64,000 bases of DNA from Roseomonas elaeocarpi (GTDB taxonomy: Bacteria > Pseudomonadota > Alphaproteobacteria > Acetobacterales > Acetobacteraceae). How positions within the stretch are numbered: position 1 is the stretch's first letter; every line of letters begins with the position of its first letter. The notes below the pieces were generated by a model that did not search any database, was not told the DNA's origin, and saw only the letters and a program-made list of their open reading frames with translations. The position numbers and the translations under genes were made by a program. Shown piece after piece: positions 9,401 to 15,595 of the stretch. The stretch covers positions 1 to 64,000 of the forward strand of contig NZ_JBHLUN010000001.1 of NCBI RefSeq assembly GCF_042433915.1, in the 5' to 3' direction.

Positions 9401-10659
9401 GCCGCATGGAGCTCTACCTGGGCGAGAATGCCGGCTTCGTGCTGAACAACGGCACCTTCCAGGGGGCGACCGTGGACAGCACCTTCGCCGGCGTCCGTTT
9501 CATCTCCTCCACCACCGGCGCGCCCGGTGACATCGTGAGCAGCGACACGGTGGTGCCGGTGCTGGTGCAGAACTGGGTGTCGAACTTCCAGGGCACGGGC
9601 GCGATCACGGTGTCGCAGCCCTTCCCCGCGTTGGATACCCCCGCTGATCCCACGAACCTTACCGGCGTGACCTTCGACAGTTCGGTGCAGCTGAGCAGCA
9701 CCAACGACACCTACACGCTGGGCAGCGGCAACCAGGTGGTGGACGGCGGGTCGGGCTACGACGTGGTCAACGTGTCGGCGGGATTCCGCGGCGTGGGACA
9801 CACGACCCTGCCCGACGGCAGCCTGCGCCTCGACATCGGGACGCAGACCGACGTGCTGCGCAACGTGGAGGACGTTCACTTCGTGGACGGCACGCTGCAC
9901 CTGTCGGTGGACAGCACCGCCGCGCAGGTCACGCGCCTCTACGACGCCTCGCTCGGCCGCGACCCGGACCAGGGCGGGCTGAACTACTGGATCGGTCAGC
10001 TCGACAGCGGCCGGCCGCTGCAGGACCTGGCGGATACCTTCCTGACCAGCCCGGAATTCCAGGCCCGCTACGGCAATCCCAGCAATCAGGACTTCGTGCA
10101 GCTCCTCTACGAGAACGTGCTCGGCCGTGAGCCGGATGCCGGCGGCGCCGCCTACTTCAACGCGGCGCTGGCTGCCGGGGCAAGCCGCTCCTCGGTGCTG
10201 CTGACCTTCAGCGAGAGCGCCGAGAACAAGGCCGCGAGCCTGGCCGAGCATCCGGGCGGCATCTGGGACCTGGACGAGAACGCCGCGACCACGGCGCGGC
10301 TCTACGACACGGTGCTGCAGCGGCTGCCCGACGTCAGCGGCCTGTCCTTCTGGACCACGCAGCTGGATGCCGGAACGCAGACGGCCTCGGGCGTGGCCAA
10401 TGCCTTCGTGTCCTCGCCGGAGTTCCAGGCAACCTACGGGACGCTGAGCAATGAGCAGCTGGTATCGGCCATCTACCTCAACGCGCTCGACCGCCCGGTG
10501 GACGCGGCCGGGTTGCAGTACTGGACAGGGCAGCTGGACAACGGCCTGGCGCGCTCGGACTTCGTTCTCCAGATCTCCGAGAGCCCTGAGCACCAAACGC
10601 TGACGCAGGCGAACATCATGAACGAGACGCCGTCCCAATTCGGCATCCTGTTCGCATAA
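490..10659 (+). CDS. Giant secreted adhesin: 22 SdrD/Cna-B-like repeats, RTX calcium-binding repeats, DUF4214 repeats
   Basis: About 3,389 residues. Residues 4-2737 are 22 tandem SdrD B/Cna-B-like beta-sandwich units of roughly 114 residues. Each opens with a calcium-loop-like D.NGDGI, continues with GETVQLLNAAGTVVATTTT and GAYSFTGVAPG.Y, and ends with a DQG.NDAVDSD segment. Unit 2 is followed by an inserted beta-sandwich (about residues 208-407, beginning NGSFE). Residues ~2770-2904 carry about 14 GGxGND-type RTX nonapeptides. Residues ~3147-3377 hold three to four DUF4214 motifs (GR.PD..GL.YW, SPEF..RYG). There is no N-terminal signal peptide, as expected for type I secretion, and an exporter lies divergently upstream. 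I chose ATG 490 over GTG 400 because of the GGGAGAG ribosome site, codon usage, and because unit 1 begins immediately. Role inferred: surface or matrix adhesin. Confidence 0.9.
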   Translation: MAYGTRVSGLVFLDQDADGTRETADSGLSGVTVRLLNSLGTVVATTTSASDGSYAFTEIAPGTYRVQTVAPTGDVFSPVGTATGTSNSVVSSTGISPSFTLATNGTVANQNAGLYVPVSVHGTAFTDLDNDGVVDNGESVRAGVTVQLQNAAGTVVGTTTTGSDGTYSFTDLAPGTYSVHFVAPSGAVFSPRGSDTAPQPVSGSVTALTNLLTNGSFENTALLGRPGYSGWTVSANTTSTPYGSGPGLGPEQITTDGRTSYATTGLGNNGYGSVVAPDDANANYAGGSGTHAAFFLDDGARESISQTVSLTAGQVYEIGFDLYQSVPGSGNPGDFLLTAAMGSQTVVTAGSSAGTPVAVGDWTHYASTFTATTTGTYTFSLNYQAGSGTAKDVIVDNVYVTAGQTTRDLTTSSQVNSSGTSSSFTLTSGQSIGNESAGIYFPPGSITGNVFTDSNADGIKGSTEAGLASQTVRLLSGLTVVATTTTDASGNYTFSNLTAGTYTVQVVGATGNTFSPTGSSTTLPNSTVGTLGTATVTVANGTTTTVNAGEYTTGSFSGVAFVDTNGDGIQGTGEAGIVGETVQLLNAAGTLVATTLTGVNGAYSFTGVAPGTYQLQFVAPTGTAFTLQDQGTNDAVDSDVSSSGRTASIALTSGQTVANVSAGSYVPASISGATFTDADGDGVRGLAELGTVGVTVQLINAAGTVVATTTTGVAGAYSFTGVAPGTYQVQFVAPTGTVFTAQDQGTNDAVDSDANASGRTASVTVASGGIVTNLSAGTFTPATVSGVAFTDSNGDGIQGTGETGIAGETVQLLNAAGTVVATTTTGTSGAYSFTGVAPGSYQLQFVAPTGTVFTAQDQGLNDAVDSDVNSTGRTGSFVLLSGGSATNLSAGSYAPATVSGLAFTDSNGDGIQGTGETGVAGETVRLLNAAGTVVATTTTGANGAYSFTGVTPGTYQLQFVAPTGTVFTAQDQGSNDAVDSDVSSSGRTASIALTSGQTVANVSAGTYTTGSFSGVAFTDTNGDGIQGTGEAGIVGETVQLLNAAGTVVATTLTGTGGAYSFTGVAPGTYQLQFVAPTGTVFTAQDRGTNDAVDSDVSSSGRTASIALTSGQTVANVSAGSYVPVTIGGSGDLVFNDLDGNGIRDTGEAGVAGATVRLLDADGAVVATTVTGTGGTYSFTGVAPGQYQVQFVAPTGTAFTAQDQGTNDAVDSDANVTTGRSALFTATSGQVVNNIAAGVFTPAATGTGDIVFVDSNGDGIRNASEAGLAGATVQLLNAAGTVVATTTTNADGIYSFTGVTPGTYQVQFTAPTGTVFTAQDRGLDDAIDSDVNPATGRTANITVTSGGTISNVGAGLYTPVSVSGAVFTDADGDGIRGTGEAGIAGQTVQLLNAAGTVVATTTTGTSGAYSFTGVAPGQYQVQFATTGSSVFTAQDQGNNAAVDSDANPLTGRTALITLTSGQGATDISAGTYVPATVGGTAFVDTNGDGIQGTGEAGIVGETVQLLNAAGAVVATTLTGTGGAYSFTGVTPGQYQLQFVAPTGTVFTQQDQGSNDAVDSDVNAAGRTATVTVTSGQTLTGVSAGSYVPAAISGVAFADNNGDGIQGLLDLGVVGETVQLINAAGTVVATTTTGVGGIYSFTGVAPGTYQLQFVAPTGTVFSPQDQGLSDLVDSDVNSAGRTGNVTVASGGVVTNLSAGTYATTSLSGLAFTDTNGDGIRDSNDPGLTGVTVQLLNAAGTVVATTTTGTGGAYSFTGVAPGQYQVQFAAPSGTVFTAQNQGTNDTIDSDVNPATGRSALLTLASGTPVTNISAGTYVPVSVSGVAFTDTNGDGIRGTGEAGTAGVSVQLLNNLGNVVATTTSGADGAYSFTGVVPGTYQVQFAAPTGTVFSAQDQGTNDAVDSDVSSTGRTATFTLASGGSVTNLSAGTFTPATISGGAAFTDSNGNGIRDSGETGVAGETVQLINAAGTVVATTTTGANGAYSFTGVAPGSYQLQFVAPTGTVFSPQDQGTNDAVDSDVNSTGRTASFTVTSGQTVSAISAGTFTPATISGGAAFTDSNGNGIQDSGETGVAGETVQLINAAGTVVATTTTGANGAYSFTGVAPGTYQLQFVAPTGTVFTRQDQGTNDAVDSDVGSNGRTASFTVTSGQTVSGISAGTYTPATIGGSGTLVFTDTDGDGIRETGETGTAGVTVQLVDADGTVVATTTTAANGTYSFTGVAPGEYQLQFVAPAGTIFTAQDQGTNDAVDSDADRSNGRTAIFTVGSGQTVDNLAAGVFAPGSTGSGNVVFVDSNGNGIRDAGEAGAAGATVQLVNNTGTVIATTTTGADGTYSFTGVTPGQYQVQFTAPAGSVFTAPDQGINDAVDSDANPATGRSGTITVPSGGTIANIGAGIYVPVGISGTAFTDSNGDGIQGTGETGVAGETVQLLNAAGTIVATTVTGSTGAYSFTGLTPGQYQLQFVAPTGTVFTAQDQGSNDAVDSDVNAAGRTASITLTSGQTAANVSAGSFTPTTVGGVAFTDTNGDGIQEAGETGAAGVTVHLLDSAGNTVATTTTGASGAYSFASVAPGTYQVEFVAPSGTVFGPQNQGGNDATDSDVDPTTGRTASFAVTSGTPVANLSAALASSATQLGGDVWLDSNGNGIRDTGEQLLAGVAVRLLDANGQDLGRSTVTDANGHYSFLGLQAGDYRVGFAPLIGTAFTQQDQGSNESLDSDATPSNGVSSLLVSLTPGTNDQRSSAGLVLALSQSPTYSTSLNLGDGNNGFPGTANPDVLHGNGGDDALNGLGGNDTFYGDDGNDALNGHDGNDYLDGGAGNDNVQGQDGNDTLLGGDGDDIGEGGNGNDVLMAGAGNDNMQGENGDDSLFGGGGNDILTGNAGNDLVAGGAGNDTLQGADGNDIVIGGSDNGRMTLGSDGHITGVVTGDMLEGNGGADAFVWQPGDGVDLLLDFNPAEGDTLTIYGYSGFSAVERGADGRMELYLGENAGFVLNNGTFQGATVDSTFAGVRFISSTTGAPGDIVSSDTVVPVLVQNWVSNFQGTGAITVSQPFPALDTPADPTNLTGVTFDSSVQLSSTNDTYTLGSGNQVVDGGSGYDVVNVSAGFRGVGHTTLPDGSLRLDIGTQTDVLRNVEDVHFVDGTLHLSVDSTAAQVTRLYDASLGRDPDQGGLNYWIGQLDSGRPLQDLADTFLTSPEFQARYGNPSNQDFVQLLYENVLGREPDAGGAAYFNAALAAGASRSSVLLTFSESAENKAASLAEHPGGIWDLDENAATTARLYDTVLQRLPDVSGLSFWTTQLDAGTQTASGVANAFVSSPEFQATYGTLSNEQLVSAIYLNALDRPVDAAGLQYWTGQLDNGLARSDFVLQISESPEHQTLTQANIMNETPSQFGILFA
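499..8700 (+). repeat. Tandem ~342-bp coding repeats (22 units)
   Basis: The DNA repeats with a period near 342 bp. Some units are nearly identical: units 16 and 17 begin at about 6281 and 6623, and unit 4 (about 2143) matches unit 8 (about 3514). Units 9-10-11 (starting about 3861) and units 18-19-20 (starting about 6973) have the same order of variant subtypes, giving a second period of about 3.1 kb. Such sequence is prone to slippage and to assembly collapse, so copy number may vary between strains. Confidence 0.88.
8776..9200 (+). repeat. RTX (hemolysin-type) calcium-binding repeat block
   Basis: Successive GGxGND / GDDGND / GAGNDN nonapeptides, encoded by repeated GGCAACGAC triplets, form a parallel beta-roll that binds calcium outside the cell in RTX proteins. 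About 14 nonapeptides can be read. This block plus the lack of a Sec signal is the main evidence that the protein is a type I secretion substrate. Confidence 0.88.
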
Positions 10660-10992
10660 CTGCCGCGGCGCGGCATGGCTGATCGGGGAAGGCACCTTCC
10701 CCGCGGGCGGGTCGGTCGGAAGCGGGTGAAGGCCCGACCGGTTCTGCCTTCGGGGAAGGTGTGCCCGCGGCCCGGCCTCGCCAACCCGGGCGCGGCCGGG
10801 ATCGTGCCGGTGCAGGAAGGTTTGCGCGGCCTTGGCTTGGGGACGTGCCATCGCCGCGAAGGTCGCGTGCTCCGGCTGGTGAGGATCGGGGGTGTTCCGA
10901 CTTGGTTCCCCTCAGCGTTACATCCCCGTTAGACGGACGACTTGTTCCCGGCGGCCGCTGGACAGCCGGAGGTCACCGACCATCATCCAGGC
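10660..10992. other. Intergenic gap with a hairpin after the giant gene
   Basis: Between the giant gene and the DUF2252 gene I see no convincing coding sequence. A perfect inverted repeat, GGGGAAGG-CA-CCTTCCCC, lies at 10685-10702, 26 nt after the stop codon. It can fold as a 7-bp stem with a 4-nt loop but is not followed by a T run, so a terminator role is only possible. The remainder is GC-rich. Confidence 0.35.
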
Positions 10993-12213
10993 ATGAAGGC
11001 ATCGACTCATTCCTGGATTGAACCGGACCAGCGCAGCACCGTCCTGATCGAACGTCGGAACCTCAAGATGGCGCAGTCCGCACATGCCTACGTGCGTGGC
11101 AGTACCATCCGCTTCTACGAATGGCTTGAAGGGTCGAGGCGCACGAGCCTTCCGGAAGGGCCGGGGGTCTGGATCTGCGGCGATTGCCACGTCGGCAATC
11201 TCGGTCCCGTGGCGAGCGCCAAGGGGAAGCTCGAGATCCAGATCCGCGACCTGGATCAGACGGTGATCGGAAATCCTGCCCATGACCTGATCCGGCTGGC
11301 GCTTTCGCTCGCCACGGCTGCGCGCGGATCGGACCTGCCCGGCGTGACCACGGCCCGGATGCTCGAAAGCATGGTCGCCGGCTACGAGAGCGCCTTCGAG
11401 GAGGAACCGGAAGAGGAAGCCGGCCGGCGCGCGCCGGATCCTGTTCGCCTCCTGATGCAGACCGCCGCGAAGCGATCGTGGAAACATCTTGCGGATGAGC
11501 GGATCGAGGGCATCGACCCGGTAATCCCCCTGGGACGGCGATTCTGGCCGCTCCGGAAGGAAGAGCGCAGGGCGGTCAGTGAGCTCATCGGCACGGAGGA
11601 GATGCGCCGGCTGGTGGCCTCCATCCGGTCCCGCGACGATGAGGCCACCATCACCCTGGCGGACTGCGCCTTCTGGCGGAAGGGCTGCAGCTCGCTTGGA
11701 AACCTCCGCGTTGCGGCGCTGGTCGCGGTTCACGGCGAGACCGGCAAGCAGCCCCGGTACTGCCTCCTCGACATGAAGGAGGCGATCTCGGCCGCGGCAC
11801 CGCGCTACGCGGATGCGGTCATGCCCCGAAACAACGCGGAACGGGTGGTGGAGGGTGGAAAGCACCTTTCGCCGCATCTCGGTCGTCGCATGCTGGCGAC
11901 CCGGCTGCTCAACAAATCCGTCTTCGTGCGTGAGCTGCTGCCGCAGGATCTGAAGCTCGAGATCGAACGCCTGGACCAGGAGGAAGCAGCGACCATGGCG
12001 CATTTCCTCGCCACCGTGGTCGGGCGCGCCCATGCCCGGCAGATGGCCGCCGCTGACCGGCGGCGCTGGTTCGTGGAGCTTCAGAAAACCCGCTCCAAGA
12101 CGCTTGATGCACCGTCCTGGCTCTGGAAGGCCGTGGTCGAGCTGGTCTCGAGCCATGAGGCGGCCTACCTCGAGCACTGCCGGCGCTACGCCATGCAGGC
12201 CGAGGCCGCCTGA
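10993..12213 (+). CDS. DUF2252 family protein
   Basis: The 406-residue product matches the DUF2252 family. It has KMAQSAHAYVRG near the N-terminus, the signature WICGDCHVGNLG, then an IRDLDQ motif and HDLIRLALSLA. The family has a kinase/aminoglycoside-phosphotransferase-like look (a GDxHxxN catalytic-loop-like motif followed by a DxD-type motif), but no reaction is established. It is cytoplasmic, with no signal or membrane segments. A TTG at 10942 is an in-frame alternative start; I prefer ATG 10993 because the conserved region begins soon after it. It converges on the histidine kinase gene across 103 nt. Its link to neighbours is unknown. Confidence 0.85.
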   Translation: MKASTHSWIEPDQRSTVLIERRNLKMAQSAHAYVRGSTIRFYEWLEGSRRTSLPEGPGVWICGDCHVGNLGPVASAKGKLEIQIRDLDQTVIGNPAHDLIRLALSLATAARGSDLPGVTTARMLESMVAGYESAFEEEPEEEAGRRAPDPVRLLMQTAAKRSWKHLADERIEGIDPVIPLGRRFWPLRKEERRAVSELIGTEEMRRLVASIRSRDDEATITLADCAFWRKGCSSLGNLRVAALVAVHGETGKQPRYCLLDMKEAISAAAPRYADAVMPRNNAERVVEGGKHLSPHLGRRMLATRLLNKSVFVRELLPQDLKLEIERLDQEEAATMAHFLATVVGRAHARQMAAADRRRWFVELQKTRSKTLDAPSWLWKAVVELVSSHEAAYLEHCRRYAMQAEAA

Positions 12214-12316
12214 GGGAACCCCCCGAGGAGACCCCCCCTGAAGAGATCTCCTGGGAGACTGGTGCGGCGACGGGGAGGTGAGCGGAACGGGCGATGGAGC
12301 AGCGGCCTTTCGGGCG

Positions 12317-14272
12317 CTAGTGGTCGGTTGCCTCGTTGGTCATCTCCGCGACGCGGCTGGCGAGGACGTCCAGTGAAAAGGGCTTCGTCATGACCTGCAT
12401 GCCCTGCTCGAGGTTTCTCTCACCGATCATGGCCCTGTCGGCATAGCCCGTGATGAACAGCACCTTGAGATCGGGCCGGATCGTCCGCGCCGCATCCGCC
12501 ATCTGCCGCCCGTTCATGCCGCCCGGAAGACCAAGGTCGCTCACCACCAGGTCGATGCGGGCGTCGGATTGCAGGATCGCCAGGCCCGAATGACCATCCT
12601 CGGCCTCGGTGATCGCGTAGCCCTGCTCTTCCAGCACTTCCTTGATCAGCATCCGGACCATGGGCTCGTCGTCCACCACCAGCAGCGTACGGCCATTCGG
12701 TCCACGCGGTGCCTTGAGCAGGACCGGCGCGGGCTCGGCCGCTTCGGCATCGCCGAGGTGTTGCGGCAGGTAAAGGCACACGACCGTGCCGCGGCCGAGT
12801 TCCGAGGAGATGCGCACCTGCCCGCCCGACTGCCGGGCAAAGCCGTAGATCATGCTCAGCCCCAGCCCCGTTCCCTTGCCGATCGGCTTGGTCGTGAAGA
12901 ACGGGTCGAAGGCCTGGGCGATCACCTCGGGAGACATGCCGGTGCCGGTGTCGGACACGCGAAACACGACGTAGGGCCCCGGCGCGAGGTCCTGCTCGCG
13001 CGCCGCGCGCTCGTTCAGCCGTTGATTGCTGGTTTCGATGCGCAGCCGCCCGCCGCCCGGCATGGCATCGCGGGCGTTGATGCAAAGGTTGAGCAGCGCG
13101 TTCTCGAGCTGCGGCGGGTCCACCAGCGTCGTCCAGAGCCCGGCCGCCAGCGTGACCTCCACGGCGATCTCGGGGCCGACGGAGCGGCGGATCAGTTCCT
13201 CCATGCTGCCGATCAGCCGGTTGGCGTCAGTGGGCTTGGGATCGAGCGCCTGGCGACGGGAAAAGGCCAGCAGCCGTTGCGTCAGCGCCGCGGCCCGCCT
13301 GGCACCCTCCTTGGCGGCGTCGATGAAACGATCGGCGCCTTCGAGTCGCCCTTGCCGGAACTTGGCCTCCAGCAGGTCCAGGCTGCCGGTGATGGCGGTG
13401 AGCAGGTTGTTGAAGTCGTGCGCGATGCCGCCCGTGAGGTGGCCCACGGCTTCCATCTTCTGCGACTGGAAGAGCTGCTCGCGGGACTGTTCCAGCTGGA
13501 TCTGTGTTTCGCGCCGCTCGGTCAGGTCCCGGGTGATCTTGGCGAAGCCGACCAGCCTGCCCGCGTCGTGGATGGCGTCGATGACCACGCTGGCCCAGAA
13601 GCGGCTGCCGTCACGTCGCAGGCGCCAGCCTTCCGCCTCGAAGCGGCCGGTGCGGCGGGCCGTGTCGAGCGCCCTGAAGGGCACGCCCTCGGCAATATCC
13701 TCCGGCGTGTAGAAGCGCGAGAAATGCTGGCCGACGATCTCGGACGCCGTGTAGCCCTTGATGCGCTCGGCCCCCGCGTTCCAGTTGGTGACGGTGCCGT
13801 TGGGGTCGAGCATGAAGATGGCGTAGTCGGTCACGCTCTGCACCAGCAGGCGGAAGCGACCCTCGCTTTCCAGCAGCGCCAGGTGTGCTTCGCGCTGCTC
13901 GGTCATGTCACGGGTGATCTTGGCGAAGCCGACCAGCGTTCCGGCCTGCCGGATCGGGTCGATGACCACCAGGGCCCAGAAGCGGCTGCCGTCCTTGCGG
14001 ACGCGCCAGGCTTCGGCCGTGAACCGGCCGCTTTCGGCGGCGATCTTCAGCGCCGTCGCGGGAACGCCGCCGGCGCGTTCCTCCTCCGTGTAGAAGCGGG
14101 AAAAGTGCTGCCCGATGATTTCGCTGGCCGTGTAGCCCTTGATCCGCTCCGCGCCAGGATTCCAGCTCATGACCCGTCCCTGGGGGTCCAGCATGTAGAT
14201 CGCGTAGTCCACCACAGCCTGCACGAGCAGCTCGTAGACATTGCCGGGCAGCGGGGAGGGTGGCGTGTTCAT
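12317..14272 (-). CDS. Soluble hybrid histidine kinase: PAS-PAS-HisKA-HATPase-receiver
   Basis: 651 residues from ATG 14272. Two PAS domains (about 12-130 and 140-260) are strikingly alike: both contain GAERIKGYTASEI, GQHFSRFYT, KDGSRFWA or RDGSRFWA, and GFAKITRD. The H box HLTGGIAHDFNNLL places the phospho-accepting His near residue 285. The ATPase domain shows the N box (LLNLCINARDAM), G1 (DTGTGM), F box (FDPFFTTK) and G2 (GKGTGLGLSM). A C-terminal receiver carries VVDDEPMVR and the phospho-Asp in VVSDLGLPGG (about residue 579). There are no membrane helices, so it senses a cytoplasmic signal; the PAS ligand is not evident. The frame extends upstream to a TTG at 14350 without better support. 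No cognate output regulator is adjacent. Confidence 0.92.
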   Translation of the reverse strand: MNTPPSPLPGNVYELLVQAVVDYAIYMLDPQGRVMSWNPGAERIKGYTASEIIGQHFSRFYTEEERAGGVPATALKIAAESGRFTAEAWRVRKDGSRFWALVVIDPIRQAGTLVGFAKITRDMTEQREAHLALLESEGRFRLLVQSVTDYAIFMLDPNGTVTNWNAGAERIKGYTASEIVGQHFSRFYTPEDIAEGVPFRALDTARRTGRFEAEGWRLRRDGSRFWASVVIDAIHDAGRLVGFAKITRDLTERRETQIQLEQSREQLFQSQKMEAVGHLTGGIAHDFNNLLTAITGSLDLLEAKFRQGRLEGADRFIDAAKEGARRAAALTQRLLAFSRRQALDPKPTDANRLIGSMEELIRRSVGPEIAVEVTLAAGLWTTLVDPPQLENALLNLCINARDAMPGGGRLRIETSNQRLNERAAREQDLAPGPYVVFRVSDTGTGMSPEVIAQAFDPFFTTKPIGKGTGLGLSMIYGFARQSGGQVRISSELGRGTVVCLYLPQHLGDAEAAEPAPVLLKAPRGPNGRTLLVVDDEPMVRMLIKEVLEEQGYAITEAEDGHSGLAILQSDARIDLVVSDLGLPGGMNGRQMADAARTIRPDLKVLFITGYADRAMIGERNLEQGMQVMTKPFSLDVLASRVAEMTNEATDH

Positions 14273-14594
14273 CTGATGACCAAAAACAGCGAGTGCTGGT
14301 TGAGGAACCGTTCTGCGCCACGTTTCAGCACCTCGCTGCCCGGGCCTCAAGCCAGGCTGGGCTCACAAGATCAAGTCCCGCCGCGTGGTGCAGGCTCTGG
14401 CCTTCGGCGCAGAACGCCTCGCGATCCCGTGGCCGGGTCGCGAACGGGTGCGAGCGGCCTCGCCGAGTTGAAGCGACCTGGCGCTAGCCGTGGGGCGGGA
14501 GCGAGGGCAAGCTCTCCAATGCCGCTCTGCCGCGGAGGTCGCCTCTTGCCTACGGTTCAGCGGGGCGCACCAGGAACCACGTCCGGGAAAGATC
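14273..14594. other. Divergent intergenic region between histidine kinase and lipoprotein pair
   Basis: 322 nt between divergent genes, so both promoters should lie here. I see no convincing operator, hairpin or small gene in it. Confidence 0.3.
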
Positions 14595-15134
14595 ATGCCG
14601 CCGAACCAACGCCGTCCCGTGATCCGTTCCGTGATGCTGGTCGCGCTGGCGCCGCTCATTCTTCCGGGATGCTCCGAGCTGCTCTCGGAAAGCAGCGCCG
14701 CGGGCGCCGGGTTGGGCGGCGCAGCCATAGCCGACGCGGCGGGGGCCGGCGCCACCGCCACCACGGGGATCGGGCTCGGGGTGCAGGCCGGGGTCCGGGC
14801 CGGGCTGCACTACGCCCAGCGACGTGCCCATGGGGCGGAGCAGGACAGCATAGCCCGGGCCGCGGGGCCGCTGGGGGTGGGTGAACTCGCCAGCTGGTCC
14901 ATCGCCCACGACGTGCCGATCGAACCGGATGAGCGAGGCGAGGTCACGGTCGCGCGGGTCATCGAGGCCGGCCCGATCCGCTGCAAGGAGATCATCTTCT
15001 CGGTCGATGCGACGACGCGACCGGAGGAGAAGCCGCGGCGGGGCTTCTACACGGCCTATGTCTGCCAGGATGGGCAGGACTGGCGTTGGGCCTCGGCCGA
15101 GCCTGCCACGGAGCGCTGGGGCAGCCTGCAATGA
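14595..15134 (+). CDS. Predicted lipoprotein, first of a tandem paralogous pair
   Basis: 179 residues. A basic N-terminus and a hydrophobic stretch end in a lipobox LPGC (Cys26), so it should be a lipid-anchored envelope protein. Next comes a Gly/Ala-rich, glycine-zipper-like segment (about residues 35-75), then a polar domain with a conserved HDVPIEP...GEVTVAR pattern and a Trp-containing C-terminus ending WGSLQ. ATG 14595 is preceded by GGGAAAG. It overlaps the next gene by four bases (ATGA at 15131), and the two products are clearly paralogous, so they are probably co-translated partners. I recognise no named family and give no function. Confidence 0.72.
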   Translation: MPPNQRRPVIRSVMLVALAPLILPGCSELLSESSAAGAGLGGAAIADAAGAGATATTGIGLGVQAGVRAGLHYAQRRAHGAEQDSIARAAGPLGVGELASWSIAHDVPIEPDERGEVTVARVIEAGPIRCKEIIFSVDATTRPEEKPRRGFYTAYVCQDGQDWRWASAEPATERWGSLQ

Positions 15135-15595
15135 AGCGTGGCATCTGGCTGCTGCTGCTGGTCCCGCTTGCCGGATGCGGGGTGGGGGCGGAGCTGACGG
15201 GCGCGGCGGTGGGCATCGCGGCGGGCACGGTGACGGGCAACCCGGCGCTGGGCTTCGGGATCGCGGTGGGGACGCAGGCCGGCGTGCAGGCGGGGCTGAA
15301 CTGGGCCGTGCGCGTGCGGGCACGGGGCGAGCAGGACGCGGTGGCCGAAGCCATCGGCAGCCTGGTTCCCGGCGAGGTCAGGCCCTGGCGGATCGAGCAC
15401 GACATTCCCATCGGCAACGAGCACGGCGAGGTGCGGCTGGTGCGGGAAATGGTGACGCCGCTCGCCACCTGCCGCGAAGCGCTCTTTTCCGTCTCGGAGG
15501 GCGACTGGTTTGTCACCACGGCGTGCCGTCAGGGTGAGCACTGGAAATGGGCGGCGGCGGAGCCGGCCGTGCCGCGCTGGGGCGCCTTGCAGTAG
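15131..15595 (+). CDS. Predicted lipoprotein, second of the tandem pair
   Basis: 154 residues. Lys-Arg plus a hydrophobic core end in the lipobox LAGC (Cys16). It shares the whole layout of the preceding protein: a Gly/Ala zipper region containing AGVQAGLNWAVR (compare AGVRAGLHYAQR), a GEQDAV segment (GAEQDSI), the HDIPIGNEHGEV block (HDVPIEPDERGEV), a cysteine before a LFSV/IIFSVD strand, and an ending WGALQ (WGSLQ). The start ATG overlaps the upstream stop as ATGA, indicating translational coupling. The duplication and shared lipid anchor suggest a hetero-oligomer at the membrane. Function unknown. Confidence 0.75.
   Translation: MKRGIWLLLLVPLAGCGVGAELTGAAVGIAAGTVTGNPALGFGIAVGTQAGVQAGLNWAVRVRARGEQDAVAEAIGSLVPGEVRPWRIEHDIPIGNEHGEVRLVREMVTPLATCREALFSVSEGDWFVTTACRQGEHWKWAAAEPAVPRWGALQ

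Noticed and set aside
3784..10851. A 2,355-codon open frame on the minus strand across the giant gene
   Set aside because: It mirrors the repeat structure of the plus-strand gene, is rich in His/Arg/Gly without domain motifs, has no ribosome site, and arises because GC-rich repeats lack stops in that frame.
10918..12177. A 419-codon minus-strand frame opposite the DUF2252 gene
   Set aside because: No motifs or ribosome site; the plus strand encodes clear DUF2252 signatures.
12569..14884. A 771-codon plus-strand open frame opposite the histidine kinase
   Set aside because: The kinase reading on the minus strand has every expected motif; the antisense product has none and merely reflects G/C-biased third positions.
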